Positions 28,232 to 40,700 of a stretch of 64,000 nucleotides of DNA are shown here, piece by piece. The position numbers and the translations under genes were made by a program. Location of the stretch: positions 434,001 to 498,000 of the forward strand of contig NZ_FOMK01000004.1 in the NCBI RefSeq assembly GCF_900112615.1, given 5' to 3'. The notes under the pieces are model-generated. The model worked only from the letters and a program-made list of their open reading frames with translations, made no database searches and had not been told where the DNA came from. How positions within the stretch are numbered: the first letter of the stretch is position 1; each line of letters begins with the position of its first letter. Source of the stretch: Chitinophaga sp. CF118. GTDB lineage: Bacteria; Bacteroidota; Bacteroidia; Chitinophagales; Chitinophagaceae.

Positions 28232-29227
28232 TTAAAAATATCTGGGATTGGAAGTAGTATATTGCTTGGAATTGAATAGGATACCTATTGATATTTCATG
28301 AGCGCCCCCTGGTATTTTACTCATGTTTATATCATATGAATAGCCCACACGATATTTAGGAGTAATATAATATTCTAATATCGCGCTTGCAGCATTTGCT
28401 TTGTCCAGTGTAGTTGGTAACGCTTTACTTTTAAATAATGGCACACTTGTTCTGTATGATCCCCCTACCCAGAGTAACTGGTCGATGTGAAGCATCATGG
28501 TAAGGTCTACACCTGTAGGTCCGTTAAAATCACTTTTCAGCAAAAAGGAAGGCTTGATGGAAACATCGTCAGATATCTTGAACATGTATCCGGCAGTAAC
28601 ATACAGATGTTGTTTTCTACGGATGCTTTCGTAAGTATATCCTCTCCATTTATAACCTGTGCTGCTATATTTGGAAAAAAGATCTAATACAGAGAGTCCA
28701 AAATAAAATTTAGGTGTGTAATAGTAGATCCCGAACCGGGCATCTGGAGTGGTTGCTTTTGCAGTACCATCCGGAATGATACGGTCTCCCTGATCAAGAT
28801 ATTCCAGTTGATTACCATCCAGACCGTATTGAGTAGCTCCGATTCCGATACCCAGACATAAGCGGCGGGTATCTTCTGCATCCAGTCTTATACGATAGGA
28901 ATAAGATCCGTAGATTGATATTGCCTTTTGCGGTCCGAGATTGTCCATCATAGCCTGTATACCAAGACCCACATTGGTTTCCTTGTTAGGTCTTCTTACC
29001 GGACCATCGAGAGATACACCACCTGTGGTAGGTGCTCCCGGGAAGCCGCTCCATTGCTGACGATACATGGCACTCAGGTTCATTACATCTTTGTAACCTG
29101 CATATGCGGGATTTACGCTAATCCCATTGAAAATATACTGACTGAACTGTACGCTTTGTTGTGCGTGGGCGCCTGCTACAAGGCAGAATAATAATGCTAC
29201 AGTAAGCCATTTCTTTTTTGTGTACAT
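28232..29227 (-). CDS. PorP/SprF family type IX secretion membrane protein
   Basis: I place the start at ATG 29227 (MYTKKKWLTVALLFCLVAG to AHAQ), 29 bp after the upstream stop. In-frame ATGs at 29278 and 29257 overlap the upstream gene and give a worse signal. The mature protein begins with the family signature QYIFNGISVNPAYAG, followed by an outer-membrane beta-barrel pattern ending in Phe. PorP/SprF proteins act in T9SS, and many copies pair with a neighbouring type B (CHU_C) substrate that they help to export or attach. That is the arrangement here: CHU_C gene, SprF, PorE-like OmpA protein. Confidence 0.93.
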   Translation of the reverse strand: MYTKKKWLTVALLFCLVAGAHAQQSVQFSQYIFNGISVNPAYAGYKDVMNLSAMYRQQWSGFPGAPTTGGVSLDGPVRRPNKETNVGLGIQAMMDNLGPQKAISIYGSYSYRIRLDAEDTRRLCLGIGIGATQYGLDGNQLEYLDQGDRIIPDGTAKATTPDARFGIYYYTPKFYFGLSVLDLFSKYSSTGYKWRGYTYESIRRKQHLYVTAGYMFKISDDVSIKPSFLLKSDFNGPTGVDLTMMLHIDQLLWVGGSYRTSVPLFKSKALPTTLDKANAASAILEYYITPKYRVGYSYDINMSKIPGGAHEISIGILFNSKQYTTSNPRYF

Positions 29228-29256
29228 AGTTGCACTTTTAGGATCACAGTTCATCA

Positions 29257-31008
29257 TTATCTTATTATCATTACCCATCCTTTATATAACTTTATCTTTC
29301 CTGCTGCGTCTTTCAGTTCGAAACGGTAATAGTAGGTTCCTTCACTCAAACCGGCTGCAGACCAATTGTTTTGATAATTCTTGTTCTGATACACTTCATT
29401 ACCCCATCTGTTGTAGATGTATAATGCACTACCCGGATAATTCTCTATAAGTCTTACAACGAAGGCATCATTCTTACCATCTCCATTGGGAGTTACTACA
29501 TTACTGATGAAGAGGTCTGCTCTTGTACCAGCTATAGGTATGCTAGTTTCATATTTACTAGCATCGCAACCGGCTACAGTAGGGTCACAACCCAAAGTGT
29601 GAATAATAGTATCCCCGTTAGAGACATTCGCAGTGCCTTTAATATTTTTGAATCCTTCCAGGTGTTCATTGACAGTTACAGTATAATGTACAGTAGCTGT
29701 AGCTGTAGCTGCAATATTATTGATCTCCCAGTGTATTGAGCTTGGAAACGGAGTCCATTGTCCCCCTTCTCCTACTCCTAAACTTTTAAATGTTGTACCA
29801 TCGGGAATCGCGTCATCGATAGTAATTTTTGTAATACCAACGTTACCTGTATTACGAACAAATATTGTGTAAAAGAGATCCTCGCCAGGGCCTACTGTTG
29901 TTGCATTGTTATCAGTCGCATTCATCACCACTTTCCAGGTTTCAAAGGATTTTACTGCTTTAATTGGAATGCTGGTAGAAGGTCCGGTTGTTGGTGTGGT
30001 ATTAGGATTCTTACCTGTAGCATCTGCGGGGAATGTAGGAATGGAATCCTTACCATTCATATTATTCACATAAGCCGTATTCTCAATTGTATTTGCACCT
30101 GTAAGATCAGCCGCAACCCTTACATTAAATTTTACACTATCTTCCTGACCGACAGTCAGTGATGGTATTATCCATGACATCATGCCATTAACATCAGGTT
30201 TTACGTTATTCGGCTCAGACTCCCAGTTTGTATAAGAAGGTATATAGTCAGTAACTCTTATGTTTGTCAAGGGTAGAGTACCATTATTTCTTACGTGAAT
30301 GACATAAGTAATAATGTCGGAAGACTGGATATAACCGTTGCTACCACTTGGTTTATATCGTTGCTCTTTCCAGGACACGGAGTTCAGTCCATTATCTACA
30401 GGGACATTTGTAGCATACACGCTTGGGTCTGCTGGTGCGGTACTGCTGGAGGCAGTAGGCTGCCAGATACCATCTCCAATATCAACATAACCAGTATGCC
30501 TGATGTAGCCCACGGTTGGAGGCACTGGTCCATTAACCTGTACAAGGAATGAGAATGTGGTAGTGACACCAGCTGCCAATGGAGCAGAATTCGTAAATGT
30601 TATTATTTTATTAGTAATATCATATGAACCACCAGATGTCCACGTGGTGTTGGCCGGAAGACTGTCCTTGACAGTTATCGTAGTGAGAGGTGCGGCATCG
30701 TCATTGCGCACATGTATTGTGTACCTGATCAAATCGCCGGCAGCCGAAGCACCATTAGCACCAGAAGGAGTTATCTGCAAAGCGTCTATCCATTGTGTGG
30801 AAGTAAAAGCTCTGGACTTCACTATGTGTGCTGGTGAAATACCATCACGGGTACTTTTGGCGGAACCTGCTGCAGCTGGCTGCCAGGAAAAACCTGTCAG
30901 AAGCAGCAATATCAACATTTTAGTGCCATGTACCAGAGCCACCCGCCGCTGCTTAAAATCTAGCAGGGTTAAACGGATGGAATTGTAACTAATTGTGCGC
31001 ATAGGCAT
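29257..31008 (-). CDS. DUF11-repeat surface protein with gliding-motility-associated C-terminal (CHU_C, T9SS type B) domain
   Basis: The start is taken at ATG 31008 (or 31002); the codon at 31050 is TTG and in doubt. The hydrophobic signal MLILLLLTGFSWQPAAAG follows an unusually long basic N-region, so a start near 30918 is also possible. Three DUF11-type beta-sandwich repeats follow (each with TYxIxVRNxGxxPLTxIxVxDxxP), and then the CHU_C domain VVTPNGDGKNDAFVV, YIYNRWGNEVYQ and KGWVMIIR at the C-terminus. CHU_C marks substrates of T9SS that need a PorP/SprF partner, which is encoded next. It is probably a surface filament or adhesin-like stalk protein. Its binding partner is unknown. Confidence 0.9.
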   Translation of the reverse strand: MPMRTISYNSIRLTLLDFKQRRVALVHGTKMLILLLLTGFSWQPAAAGSAKSTRDGISPAHIVKSRAFTSTQWIDALQITPSGANGASAAGDLIRYTIHVRNDDAAPLTTITVKDSLPANTTWTSGGSYDITNKIITFTNSAPLAAGVTTTFSFLVQVNGPVPPTVGYIRHTGYVDIGDGIWQPTASSSTAPADPSVYATNVPVDNGLNSVSWKEQRYKPSGSNGYIQSSDIITYVIHVRNNGTLPLTNIRVTDYIPSYTNWESEPNNVKPDVNGMMSWIIPSLTVGQEDSVKFNVRVAADLTGANTIENTAYVNNMNGKDSIPTFPADATGKNPNTTPTTGPSTSIPIKAVKSFETWKVVMNATDNNATTVGPGEDLFYTIFVRNTGNVGITKITIDDAIPDGTTFKSLGVGEGGQWTPFPSSIHWEINNIAATATATVHYTVTVNEHLEGFKNIKGTANVSNGDTIIHTLGCDPTVAGCDASKYETSIPIAGTRADLFISNVVTPNGDGKNDAFVVRLIENYPGSALYIYNRWGNEVYQNKNYQNNWSAAGLSEGTYYYRFELKDAAGKIKLYKGWVMIIR

Positions 31009-31721
31009 AGGATTACTGTAACGGAGGTAAGTTTGAATGCTTTCTACCAAAATATATTGCCCCTTATTTATCTTAAATAATATACCGGAATTACCAACTG
31101 GTAATTATATATATATTGCCGGAATTCCCGGTGTCGATAATCTGGTATACGCAGTAACGCCAATATAGCGGTCCACATATCCTGTAAGGCAGCATTATTC
31201 ATTGGTTAAGAGATTTGATTTATAAATACCCGATTTTCAAGTATATAGTAAATTCGAATATAAAAATATCCATATTTATTGATAAAACAATATTTTTTGA
31301 AAAATTAATGGAGAAGTTTTCTTTTTACTTGTCTCCTATAAATCAAACTATTACAAATTCATCATCTCTACATACTAAAAAAAACCGGTAATAATTTTAC
31401 CATTTTCTGCTCATTTTAACCCTTCTTATATATGATATTTATTGCTTGTAAGAATGCCTGATTTCCAATTCAGTTAAAGGATTGGGGTTAATGACAATAT
31501 TCTTTCTTCTCATACAATTTTCTCACAATCTGTACGTTCCCTTCAAGTAATTTCCTTACTTATATAAGCATCAGGCTGTTGACTTTATCCACAATTTCTC
31601 TCCTACAGAACCCTTCCGAGTGTTAATAACTTTTTTATTGAGGTGAACCAGAGGGTCTTGATACCTTCTCCCCTTCTAATATTATTTTAACAATTTTATC
31701 TAAAGAATACATAATAATGAG
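31009..31721. other. Long AT-rich intergenic region
   Basis: About 710 bp of AT-rich sequence lie between the CHU_C gene start and the terminator of the giant repeat gene. I find no gene, no -33/-7 consensus pair and no strong hairpin. It presumably holds the promoter of the CHU_C-SprF-OmpA operon. Confidence 0.4.
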
Positions 31722-31763
31722 AAAAGGGTCAATTACGGGAGAAATCCCGCAATTGACCCTTTT
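31722..31763 (-). terminator. Intrinsic terminator after the giant repeat protein gene
   Basis: The 19-nt arms 31722-31740 and 31745-31763 pair with one mismatch around a GAAA loop. Each arm ends in an AAAA/TTTT tract, so the minus-strand transcript leaves a U-run. It begins 15 bp past the stop codon at 31779. Confidence 0.9.
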
Positions 31764-31778
31764 ACATTTATTACTTTA

Positions 31779-34700
31779 TTATCTCACCAGTAACAAACGG
31801 GTAGCATATACTTTACCATTTGTCCTGATCACACAATAATGCATACCTGAAGGCAGGTTAGCCGGGTTAAAGACCAGCTTATAGGATTCTCCTCCTCTTG
31901 CCAGATCATTATATAATATTCTTTCCGATGCTCCGCTATAGCCAAATATCTCCACTGTCACCTTTGTTGTAACCGGCGACTTAAATGTGATATAAGCTCT
32001 TTCTGTAAACGGATTAGGATAGGCATTATATTCAATAACCGGCTCAACGGCTGCGGGTGCTGCTACAAATGCTGAGGTTTCGGCTTCAATTGTTTCCGTT
32101 ACGGTACTGATCGGCACCGTTAATACCAATTGTGCTGAATCACTACAGCCGTTCGCATTATCCGTCACTTTCAACTTAAAGGTTCCGGATGAACCTTCTT
32201 CTCCTGACATATAAGTTAATATAGCGCTGGCTGCTCCTGCTGCCATGGTCCAGTTTGGATCATCAGATGTCAATGTCCATTTATAGCTGGCGCCAGTTAC
32301 ACTACGTGCAGTTAATACGTCAAATGATAATGGTGAAAGCGCTGCCGTCGGCGGATTGATAATCGTTACCGGCAATGTGGTATTCTTCGTTACAGTAGTA
32401 TTTGCACTTACAGAACATCCGGTGGCCGTATTTACAACTAACAGGTTATAAACACCTCCCACTGTTACTGCGGCAGAGGCATTGTTACTTGTAAAGTTGT
32501 TAGGACCTGACCAGGCGTAAGTTACTCCTGTAGTAGTACTGTTAGCTGTGATGTTAGTGCTCGGTTTATTACACGTAATATTACCGGTATTTCCGGCAGT
32601 TACGCCCTCAGGAGCAGTCTTATCACGCACAACAGTTACGGAGTCTACTTGTAAACAACCATTTGCACTACTCTTTACTGTTACATAATATTTACCAGGA
32701 GCACCAACACTCACCGGATTCTGACCAGCAGTGAAACCTGTCCAGGTGATTGTATTACCAGGCGATGTTGCCTCAAGGTTTACGCTTGTAACAATACAGG
32801 TTAATGTAGCAGGTTTGGTAACGGTTACACTCGGTTTAGTGATATTCTGTATAACAGTTACACTGTCTATCGTGGTACAACCTGTTGTACTGCGTGCTGT
32901 AACATAGTACTTACCAGGAGCACTGATGCTTACAGGGTTTACACCAGTAGTGAATCCGGTCCAGCTGATTGTTGCACCTGTTGTGGCAGATGCTGCTGTT
33001 AAGTTGATTGAAGGTGTCGCACAAGTTAACGTTACTGGCGGAGTTACACTCAGATTAGGTTTAGTGATATCCTGATTAACAGTTACACTATCTATCGTTG
33101 TACAACCTGTTGTGCTGCGTGCTGTGACATAGTACTTACCAGGAGCACTGATGCTTACAGGGTTTTCACCAGCAGAGAAACCAGTCCATCTGATTGTTGC
33201 ACCTGTTGTAGTAGATAAAGCATTTAAACTAACCGTAGTTGTTGCACATGTTAATGTAGCAGGTGCAGTTATACTCAGATTAGGTTTAGTGATATCCTGT
33301 GTTACAGTCACACTGTCTATCGTGGTACAACCTGTTGTGCTGCGGGCAGTGACATAGTACTTACCAGGAGCACTGATGCTTACAGGATTTTCACCAGCAG
33401 AGAAACCAGTCCATCTGATTGTTGCACCTGTTGTGGTAGATGCAGCATTTAAACTAACCGTAGTTGTTGCACATGTTAATGTAGCAGGTGCAGTTATACT
33501 CAGATTAGGTTTAGTGATATCCTGATTAACAGTTACACTGTCTATTGTGGTACATCCTGTTGTACTGCGTGCAGTGACATAGTACTTACCAGGAGCACTG
33601 ATGCTTACAGGATTTTCACCAGCAGAGAAACCAGTCCATCTGATTGTTGCACCTGTGGTGGTAGATGCAGCATTTAAACTAACTGTAGTTGTTGCACATG
33701 TTAATGTAGCAGGTGCAGTTATACTCAGATTAGGTTTAGTGATATCCTGATTAACAGTTACACTATCTATTGTGGTACATCCTGTAGTACTACGTGCTGT
33801 TACATAGTATTTACCGGGAGCACTGATGCTTACAGGGTTTTGACCAGCAGGGAAACCTGTCCAGCTGATTGTTGCACCTGTGGTGGTAGAAGCAGCATTT
33901 AAGCTAACTGTAGTTGTGGCACATGTTAATGTAGCAGGTGCAGTTACACTAAGATTTGGCTTAGTGATATCCTGTGTTACTGTTACACTATCAATTGAGG
34001 TACATCCTGTTTCACTGCGGGCAGTTACATAGTATTTACCGGGAGCACTTACAATTACAGGATTCTGACCAGCAGGGAAACCTGTCCAGCTGATAGTAGC
34101 ATCAGCTGATGTTGCCTGAAGGTTAACGCTTGTAGTAGCGCAAGTTAACGTAGCAGGTGTATTGACTGTCAGGATCGGTTTAGCGATATCCTGAATGATC
34201 TCTACACTGTCTATCGAAGTACAACCTATAGTATTACGGGCAGTTACGTAATATTTACCGGGAGCACTTATAGTTACCGGATTCTGACCTGCAGGGAAGC
34301 CGGTCCAGGTGATAGTAACGCCGGTGGTTGATGTTGCCTGAAGACTGATGCTTGTAGTTGCACAAGTCAAAATAGCTGGTGTTGAGATCAGCAGAGTCGG
34401 TTTAGCGATATTCTGAGTGACCGTTACACTGTCTATTGTGGTACAACCTGATGCACTGCGGGCAGTAACATAGTATTTACCAGGAGCGCTTACACTAACA
34501 GGGTTCTGACCTGCGGCGAAGCCTGTCCAACTGATAATTGCACCGGTTGTAGTGGATGCTGCGTTTAAGCTAACCGTGGTTGTTGCACATGTTAATGTAG
34601 CAGGTGCAGTTACACTAAGATTTGGCTTAGTAATATCCTGCGTAACCGTTACACTATCTACAGTGATACAGCCTGTCGCACTGCGGGCAGTAACGTAATA

Positions 34701-37700
34701 TTTACCAGGTGCGCTTACACTTACAGGATTCTGACCAGCAGTAAAGCCGGACCAACTGATAGTAGCGCCTGTTGATGTTGCTGAAAGGCTTACGCTAGTA
34801 GTTCCACATGTCAGGATTGATGGTGTAGTTACTGTCAGGACCGGTTTAGTGATATCCTGATTAACTGTTACACTGTCTACTGTGATACAACCTGTAGTAC
34901 TGCGGGCGGAAACGTAATATTTACCAGGTGCGCTTACACTTACAGGATTCTGACCAGCAGGGAAGCCGGACCAACTAATAGTAGCACCTGTCGATGTTGC
35001 TGAAAGGCTTACACTAGTAGTTGCACATGTTAAGGTAGCTGGTGCAGTGGTTGTCAGGGTTGGTTTGGTAACATCCTGCAACACCATTACACTATCGATG
35101 GTGATACAATCGTTCGCACTGCGGGCAGTAACATAGAATTTACCAGGAGCACTAACACTAACTGGATTCTGACCAACAGGGAAGCCGGTCCAGGTGATAC
35201 TTGTACCCGTTGTTGAAGATGCAGCTATTAAACTAATTGTAGTTTCTGCACATGTTAATGTAGCTGGTGTGGTGGTTGTAAGATTCGGTTTAGTAATGTC
35301 TTGTTTGACTATTACACTATCGATTGTAGTACAACCTGACGTGCTGCGGGCAGTTACGTAATATTTACCGGGAGCACTAACACCTACAGGGTTCTGACTG
35401 GCAGGGAAGCCTGTCCAGCTGATAGTTGCACCTGTAGTGGTAGAGGCGGCCGTTAAGTTAATCGTAGTTGCTGAGCATGTTAAGGTAGCAGGAGTCGTTG
35501 TTGTCAGGTTCGGTTTAGTGATATCCTGCAAAACTGTTACGCTATCAATATTAACACAACCTGTCAAACTACGTGCTGTTACGTAATATTTACCAGGAGC
35601 ACTTACACTTACAGGATTCTGACCAGCAGGGAAGCCGGTCCAACTGATAGTTGTACCTGTTGTAGTAGATGCTGCAGTAAGGCTGATGCTGGTAGTAGCA
35701 CATGTTAAGATAGCAGGTGCAGTTATTGTCAGGTTCGGTTTAGTGATATCCTGAGTAACCGTTACACTGTCTATCGTAGTACAACCTGTTGTGCTGCGGG
35801 CAGTGACATAGTATTTACCTGGAGCACTGATGCTTACAGGGTTCTGACCTGCAGGGAAGCCGGTCCAACTGATAATTGCACCAGTTGTAGTAGAAGCGGC
35901 ATTTAAGCTAACTGTAGTTGTGGCACATGTTAAGATAGCAGGTGTAGTGGTGCTCAGGTTCGGTTTAGTGATATCCTGAGTTACTGTTACACTGTCTATC
36001 GTGGTACAACCTGTTGTGCTGCGGGCAGTGACATAGTATTTACCTGGAGCACTTACACTTACAGGGTTCTGACCAGCAGGGAAGCCGGTCCAACTGATAG
36101 TTGTACCTGTTGTAGTAGATGCAGCGGTTAAATTAACAGTAGTTGTTCCACATGTTAAAATAGCAGGAGCAGTAGTTGTCAGGTTCGGTTTAGTGATATC
36201 CTGAGTTACTGTTACACTGTCTATTGTGGCACAACCTGTTGCACTGCGGACAGTTACATAATATTTACCTGGAGCACTTACACTTACAGGGTTCTGACCA
36301 GCAGGGAAGCCGGTCCAACTGATAGTTGTACCTGTTGTAGTGGATGCAGCGGTTAAACTAACTGTTGTTGTTCCACATGTTAATGTAGCAGGTGCGGTGG
36401 TAGTCAGGTTCGGTTTAGTGATATCCTGAGTTACTGTTACACTGTCTATTGTGGTACAACCTGTAGTACTGCGTGCAGTGACATAGTATTTACCAGGAGC
36501 ACTTACACTTACAGGGTTTTGACCAGCAGGGAAACCTGTCCAGCTGATTGTTGCACCTGTTGTGGTAGAAGCGGCAGTTAAGCTTACAGTAGTTGTTGCA
36601 CATGTTAAGATAGCAGGTGCGGTGGTAGTCAGGTTCGGTTTAGTGATATCCTGAGTTACTGTTACACTGTCTATTGTGGTACAACCTGTAGTACTGCGTG
36701 CTGTTACATAATATTTACCAGGAGCACTTACACTTACAGGATTCTGACCAGAAGGGAAACCTGTCCAGCTGATAGTTGTACCTGTGGTAGTAGAAGCGGC
36801 AGTTAAGCTAACTGTTGTTGCTGCACATGTTAATGAAGCTGGTGCAGTTACACTCAGATTTGGTTTAGTGATATCCTGATTAACAGTTACACTGTCTATC
36901 GTTGTACAACCTGTAGTACTGCGGGCTGTTACATAATATTTACCAGGTGCGCTTATGCTTACAGGGTTTTGACCAGCAGGGAAACCTGTCCATGTAATCG
37001 TAACACCTGTTGTAGTAGAAGCAGCGGTTAAACTAACTGTTGTTGTTGCACATGTTAATGTAGCGGGTGCGGTTACACTCAGATTAGGTTTAGTGATATC
37101 CTGATTAACAGTTACACTATCTATCGTAGTACAACCTGTAGTGCTGCGGGCGGTTACATAATATTTACCAGGAGCGCTTACACTTACAGGGTTTTGACCA
37201 GCAGGGAAACCTGTCCAGCTGATAATAGCGCCAGTAGTAGTAGACGCGGCGGTTAAACTAACTGTAGCTGTTCCACATGTTAATGTAGCAGGTGCAGTTA
37301 TACTCAGATTAGGTTTAGTGATATCCTGATTAACAGTTACACTATCTATCCTTGTACAACCTGTAGTATTACGCGCTGTTACATAATATTTACCAGGAGC
37401 GCTTACGCTTACAGGATTCTGACCAGCAGGGAAGCCTGTCCAGCTAATAATGGCACCGGTAGTAGTTGATGCAGCAGTTAAGCTTACAGTTGTGGTAGCA
37501 CATGTTAAGGTAGCAGGAGCAGTTGTTGTCAGGTTCGGTTTAGTGATATCCTGAGTTACTGTTACGCTATCTATTGTAGTACAACCTGTAGTACTGCGGG
37601 CTGTTACATAATATTTACCAGGAGCGCTTACACTTACAGGGTTTTGACCAACAGTGAAGCCTGTCCAGGTAATTGTAGCACCAGTTGTAGTTGATGCAGC

Positions 37701-40700
37701 AGTTAAACTTACAGTGGTAGTAGCACATGTTAAGGTAGCAGGAGCAGTTGTTGTCAGGTTCGGTTTAGAGAAATCCTGTATCACTGTTACGCTATCTATT
37801 GTGGTACAACCTGTAATGCTGCGGGCAGTTACATAGTATTTACCCGGAGCGCTTACATTAACCGGATTTTCACCAGTTACAAAGCCTGTCCAGCTGATGA
37901 TAGCATCTGGTGTGGCAGATGTTGCAGTTAAACTAACGGTTGTTCTTGCACATGTTAAAGTAGCAGGTGCAGTTACACTCAGATTAGGTTTAGTGATATC
38001 CTGATTAACAGTTACACTATCTATCCTTGTACAACCTGTTGTGCTGCGGGCGGTTACATAGTATTTACCTGGAGCACTTACGCTAACCGGATTCTGGCCG
38101 GCAGGGAAACCTGTCCAGCTGATAATAGCACCGGCTGTAGTTGATTCAGCTGTTAAATTAACTGTAGTTGTTCCACATGTTAAAATAGCAGGTTCAGTTA
38201 CACTCAGATCAGGTTTAGTAACATCCTGATTAACAATTACGCTATCTATCGTTGTACAACCTGTAGTACTACGGGCTGTTACATAGTATTTACCAGGGGC
38301 ACTTACATTAACCGGATTCTGACCAGCAGGGAAACCGGGGAAACCAGTCCAGCTGATAACAGTGCCGGTAGTAGTAGATGCAGCAGCCAAACTAACTGTA
38401 GTTGTTGCACATGTTAAAGTAGCAGGTGCAGTAGTTGTCAGGTTTGGTTTAGTAATATCCTGAGTAACAATTACACTATCTATTGTTGTACAACCAGTAC
38501 TTGTTCTTGCAGTAACATAATACTTACCTGGAGCACTTACACTAACCGGGTTCTGACCGGCAGGGAAACCCGTCCAGCTGATTGTTAAACCAGTAGCGGT
38601 AGAAGTGGCAGTTAAGCTTACTGAAGTTTTCGCACAGGTTAATATTTCTGGCTGTGTTACAGATAAGCCAGGTCCCAGCAGTTTCTGAGCAACGACTACA
38701 CTCTCTGTTTTCTGACAGCCGTTCGTTCCTCTTACTGTTACATAATAAGTACCAGGTGTACTTACAGTTACCGGATTCTGACCTGCTGCGAAACCACCCC
38801 AGGTAATAGTTGCTCCGGGAGTAGTTGTAGCTGCTGTAAGATTAACGGTAAATACAGCACAACTCAGTGTATCTGGCTTTGTAATAGTCAATACAGGTTT
38901 AATTGTATCAGGAATAACTTTCACGCTATCTCTGTTAATACAACCATTACCACCTCTTACAGTAACATAGTAAGTACCTGGATCATATACTGTAATAGTA
39001 TTCTGACCGGCAGCATTACCAGCCCATGTGATGGTTGCGGCATCAGCAACAGAAGCTGCTGTTAAATTAACTGAGATACTGGAACAGCTTAGCGTACCAG
39101 CCTGTGTAATTGTAACAAGTGGTTTACTTACATCCTGAATCACTTTCACACTATCCATTGTTAAACATCCATTAGCACCTCTTACTGTTACATAATAGGT
39201 TCCGGGATCGTTCACACTGATATTATTCTGACCAGACTGGAAGCCTGCCCATGTAATAACTGCACCTGGATCCGTACCAGTAACATTCAGACTGGCAAAA
39301 GGAGAAACGCAACTGATAATACCAGGAGTTTGTATTTTCATATTACCTCTTCCGAGATCCTGAACCACCTTCACACTATCAGTATTGAAACATCCACTGG
39401 AAGTTCTTACAGTTACATAATAGGTACCGGGATCAAAGACCATAATCTGGTTCTGCCCCGGAGAGAAACCTGACCAGGTGATTGTAGCTCCTGATGTAGA
39501 AGAACTGGCCGTTAAATAAAGGAAAGGTGTATTACAGTTCAACTTACCCACCGGAGATATTGTAAGATCCGGTTTATTGTTTTCCTGTGTTACGGTAACA
39601 CTATCAGAGGTAATACAACCCGTTAGCGTATTCTTCGCCGTTACATAATATTTACCTGGCGCATATACTGTTACCGGATTCTGTCCGGCAGCAAAGCCCA
39701 ACCAGGTAATTGTAGTTCCCGTTGTAGTAGAACTGGCAGATAATGATACAGATACTGTACTACAAGAGAAAATACCCGGTGTAGCAACAGACAGGTTTGG
39801 TTTAGCAATGTCCTGTGTAACTGTTACGCTATCCTTTGTACTACAACCTGAAGATGCAACTGCTGTTACATAATATTTTCCAGGTGTACTTACATTAATA
39901 ACATTCTGGCCGGTAGTGAAGCCTGTCCAGGTTATTGTAGCACCTGATGTAGCTGAGGTTGCACTCAGGGTTATTGAAGATGTTGTACAATTAAGCGTTC
40001 CGGAAGTTGTTACAGTAAGAGATGGTTTAACAACATCCTGTACTACTGTAACGCTATCTATCTTAGTACAACCATTTGAACTTTTTGCAGTAACATAGTA
40101 TTTACCCGGAGCACTTACACTAACAGGATTCTGACCGGCAGTAAAACCTGTCCAGGTAATCGTAACGCCTGTAGTAGTAGATGCAGCCGTCAGATTAACA
40201 GTGGTGGTAGTACAGTTTAAATTACCCGGTGCTGTTACTGTAAGATTAGGTATGGTACTATTCTGTGTTACCGTAACGCTATCCAGTTTTGTACAACCGT
40301 TAGCTGTCTTCGCAGTAACATAATATTTACCTGGTGCACTTACACTTACCGGATTCTGTCCGGCAGTAAAGCCAGTCCAGCTAATCACTGCGCCAGTGGT
40401 AGTTGATGCGGCGGTCAGATTAACAACCGGCGTAGCACAACTGAGAACGCCAGGAGCGGTTACAGTCAGTACAGGTATTGAAATGTCCTGTGTTACTGTC
40501 ACGCTATCTGTGCTGCTACAGTTATTGGTTGTTTTCGCGGTCACATAATACTTACCGGCTGCACTCACACTAACTGTACCCTGCCCTGCAGTAAATCCTG
40601 TCCAGGTGATTGTAACACCGGAAGTAGCAGAAGTCGCAGTCAGATTAACAGTTGGTGTAGTACAAGTGATAATACCAGGTGTAGTTACAGTGAGAGAAGG

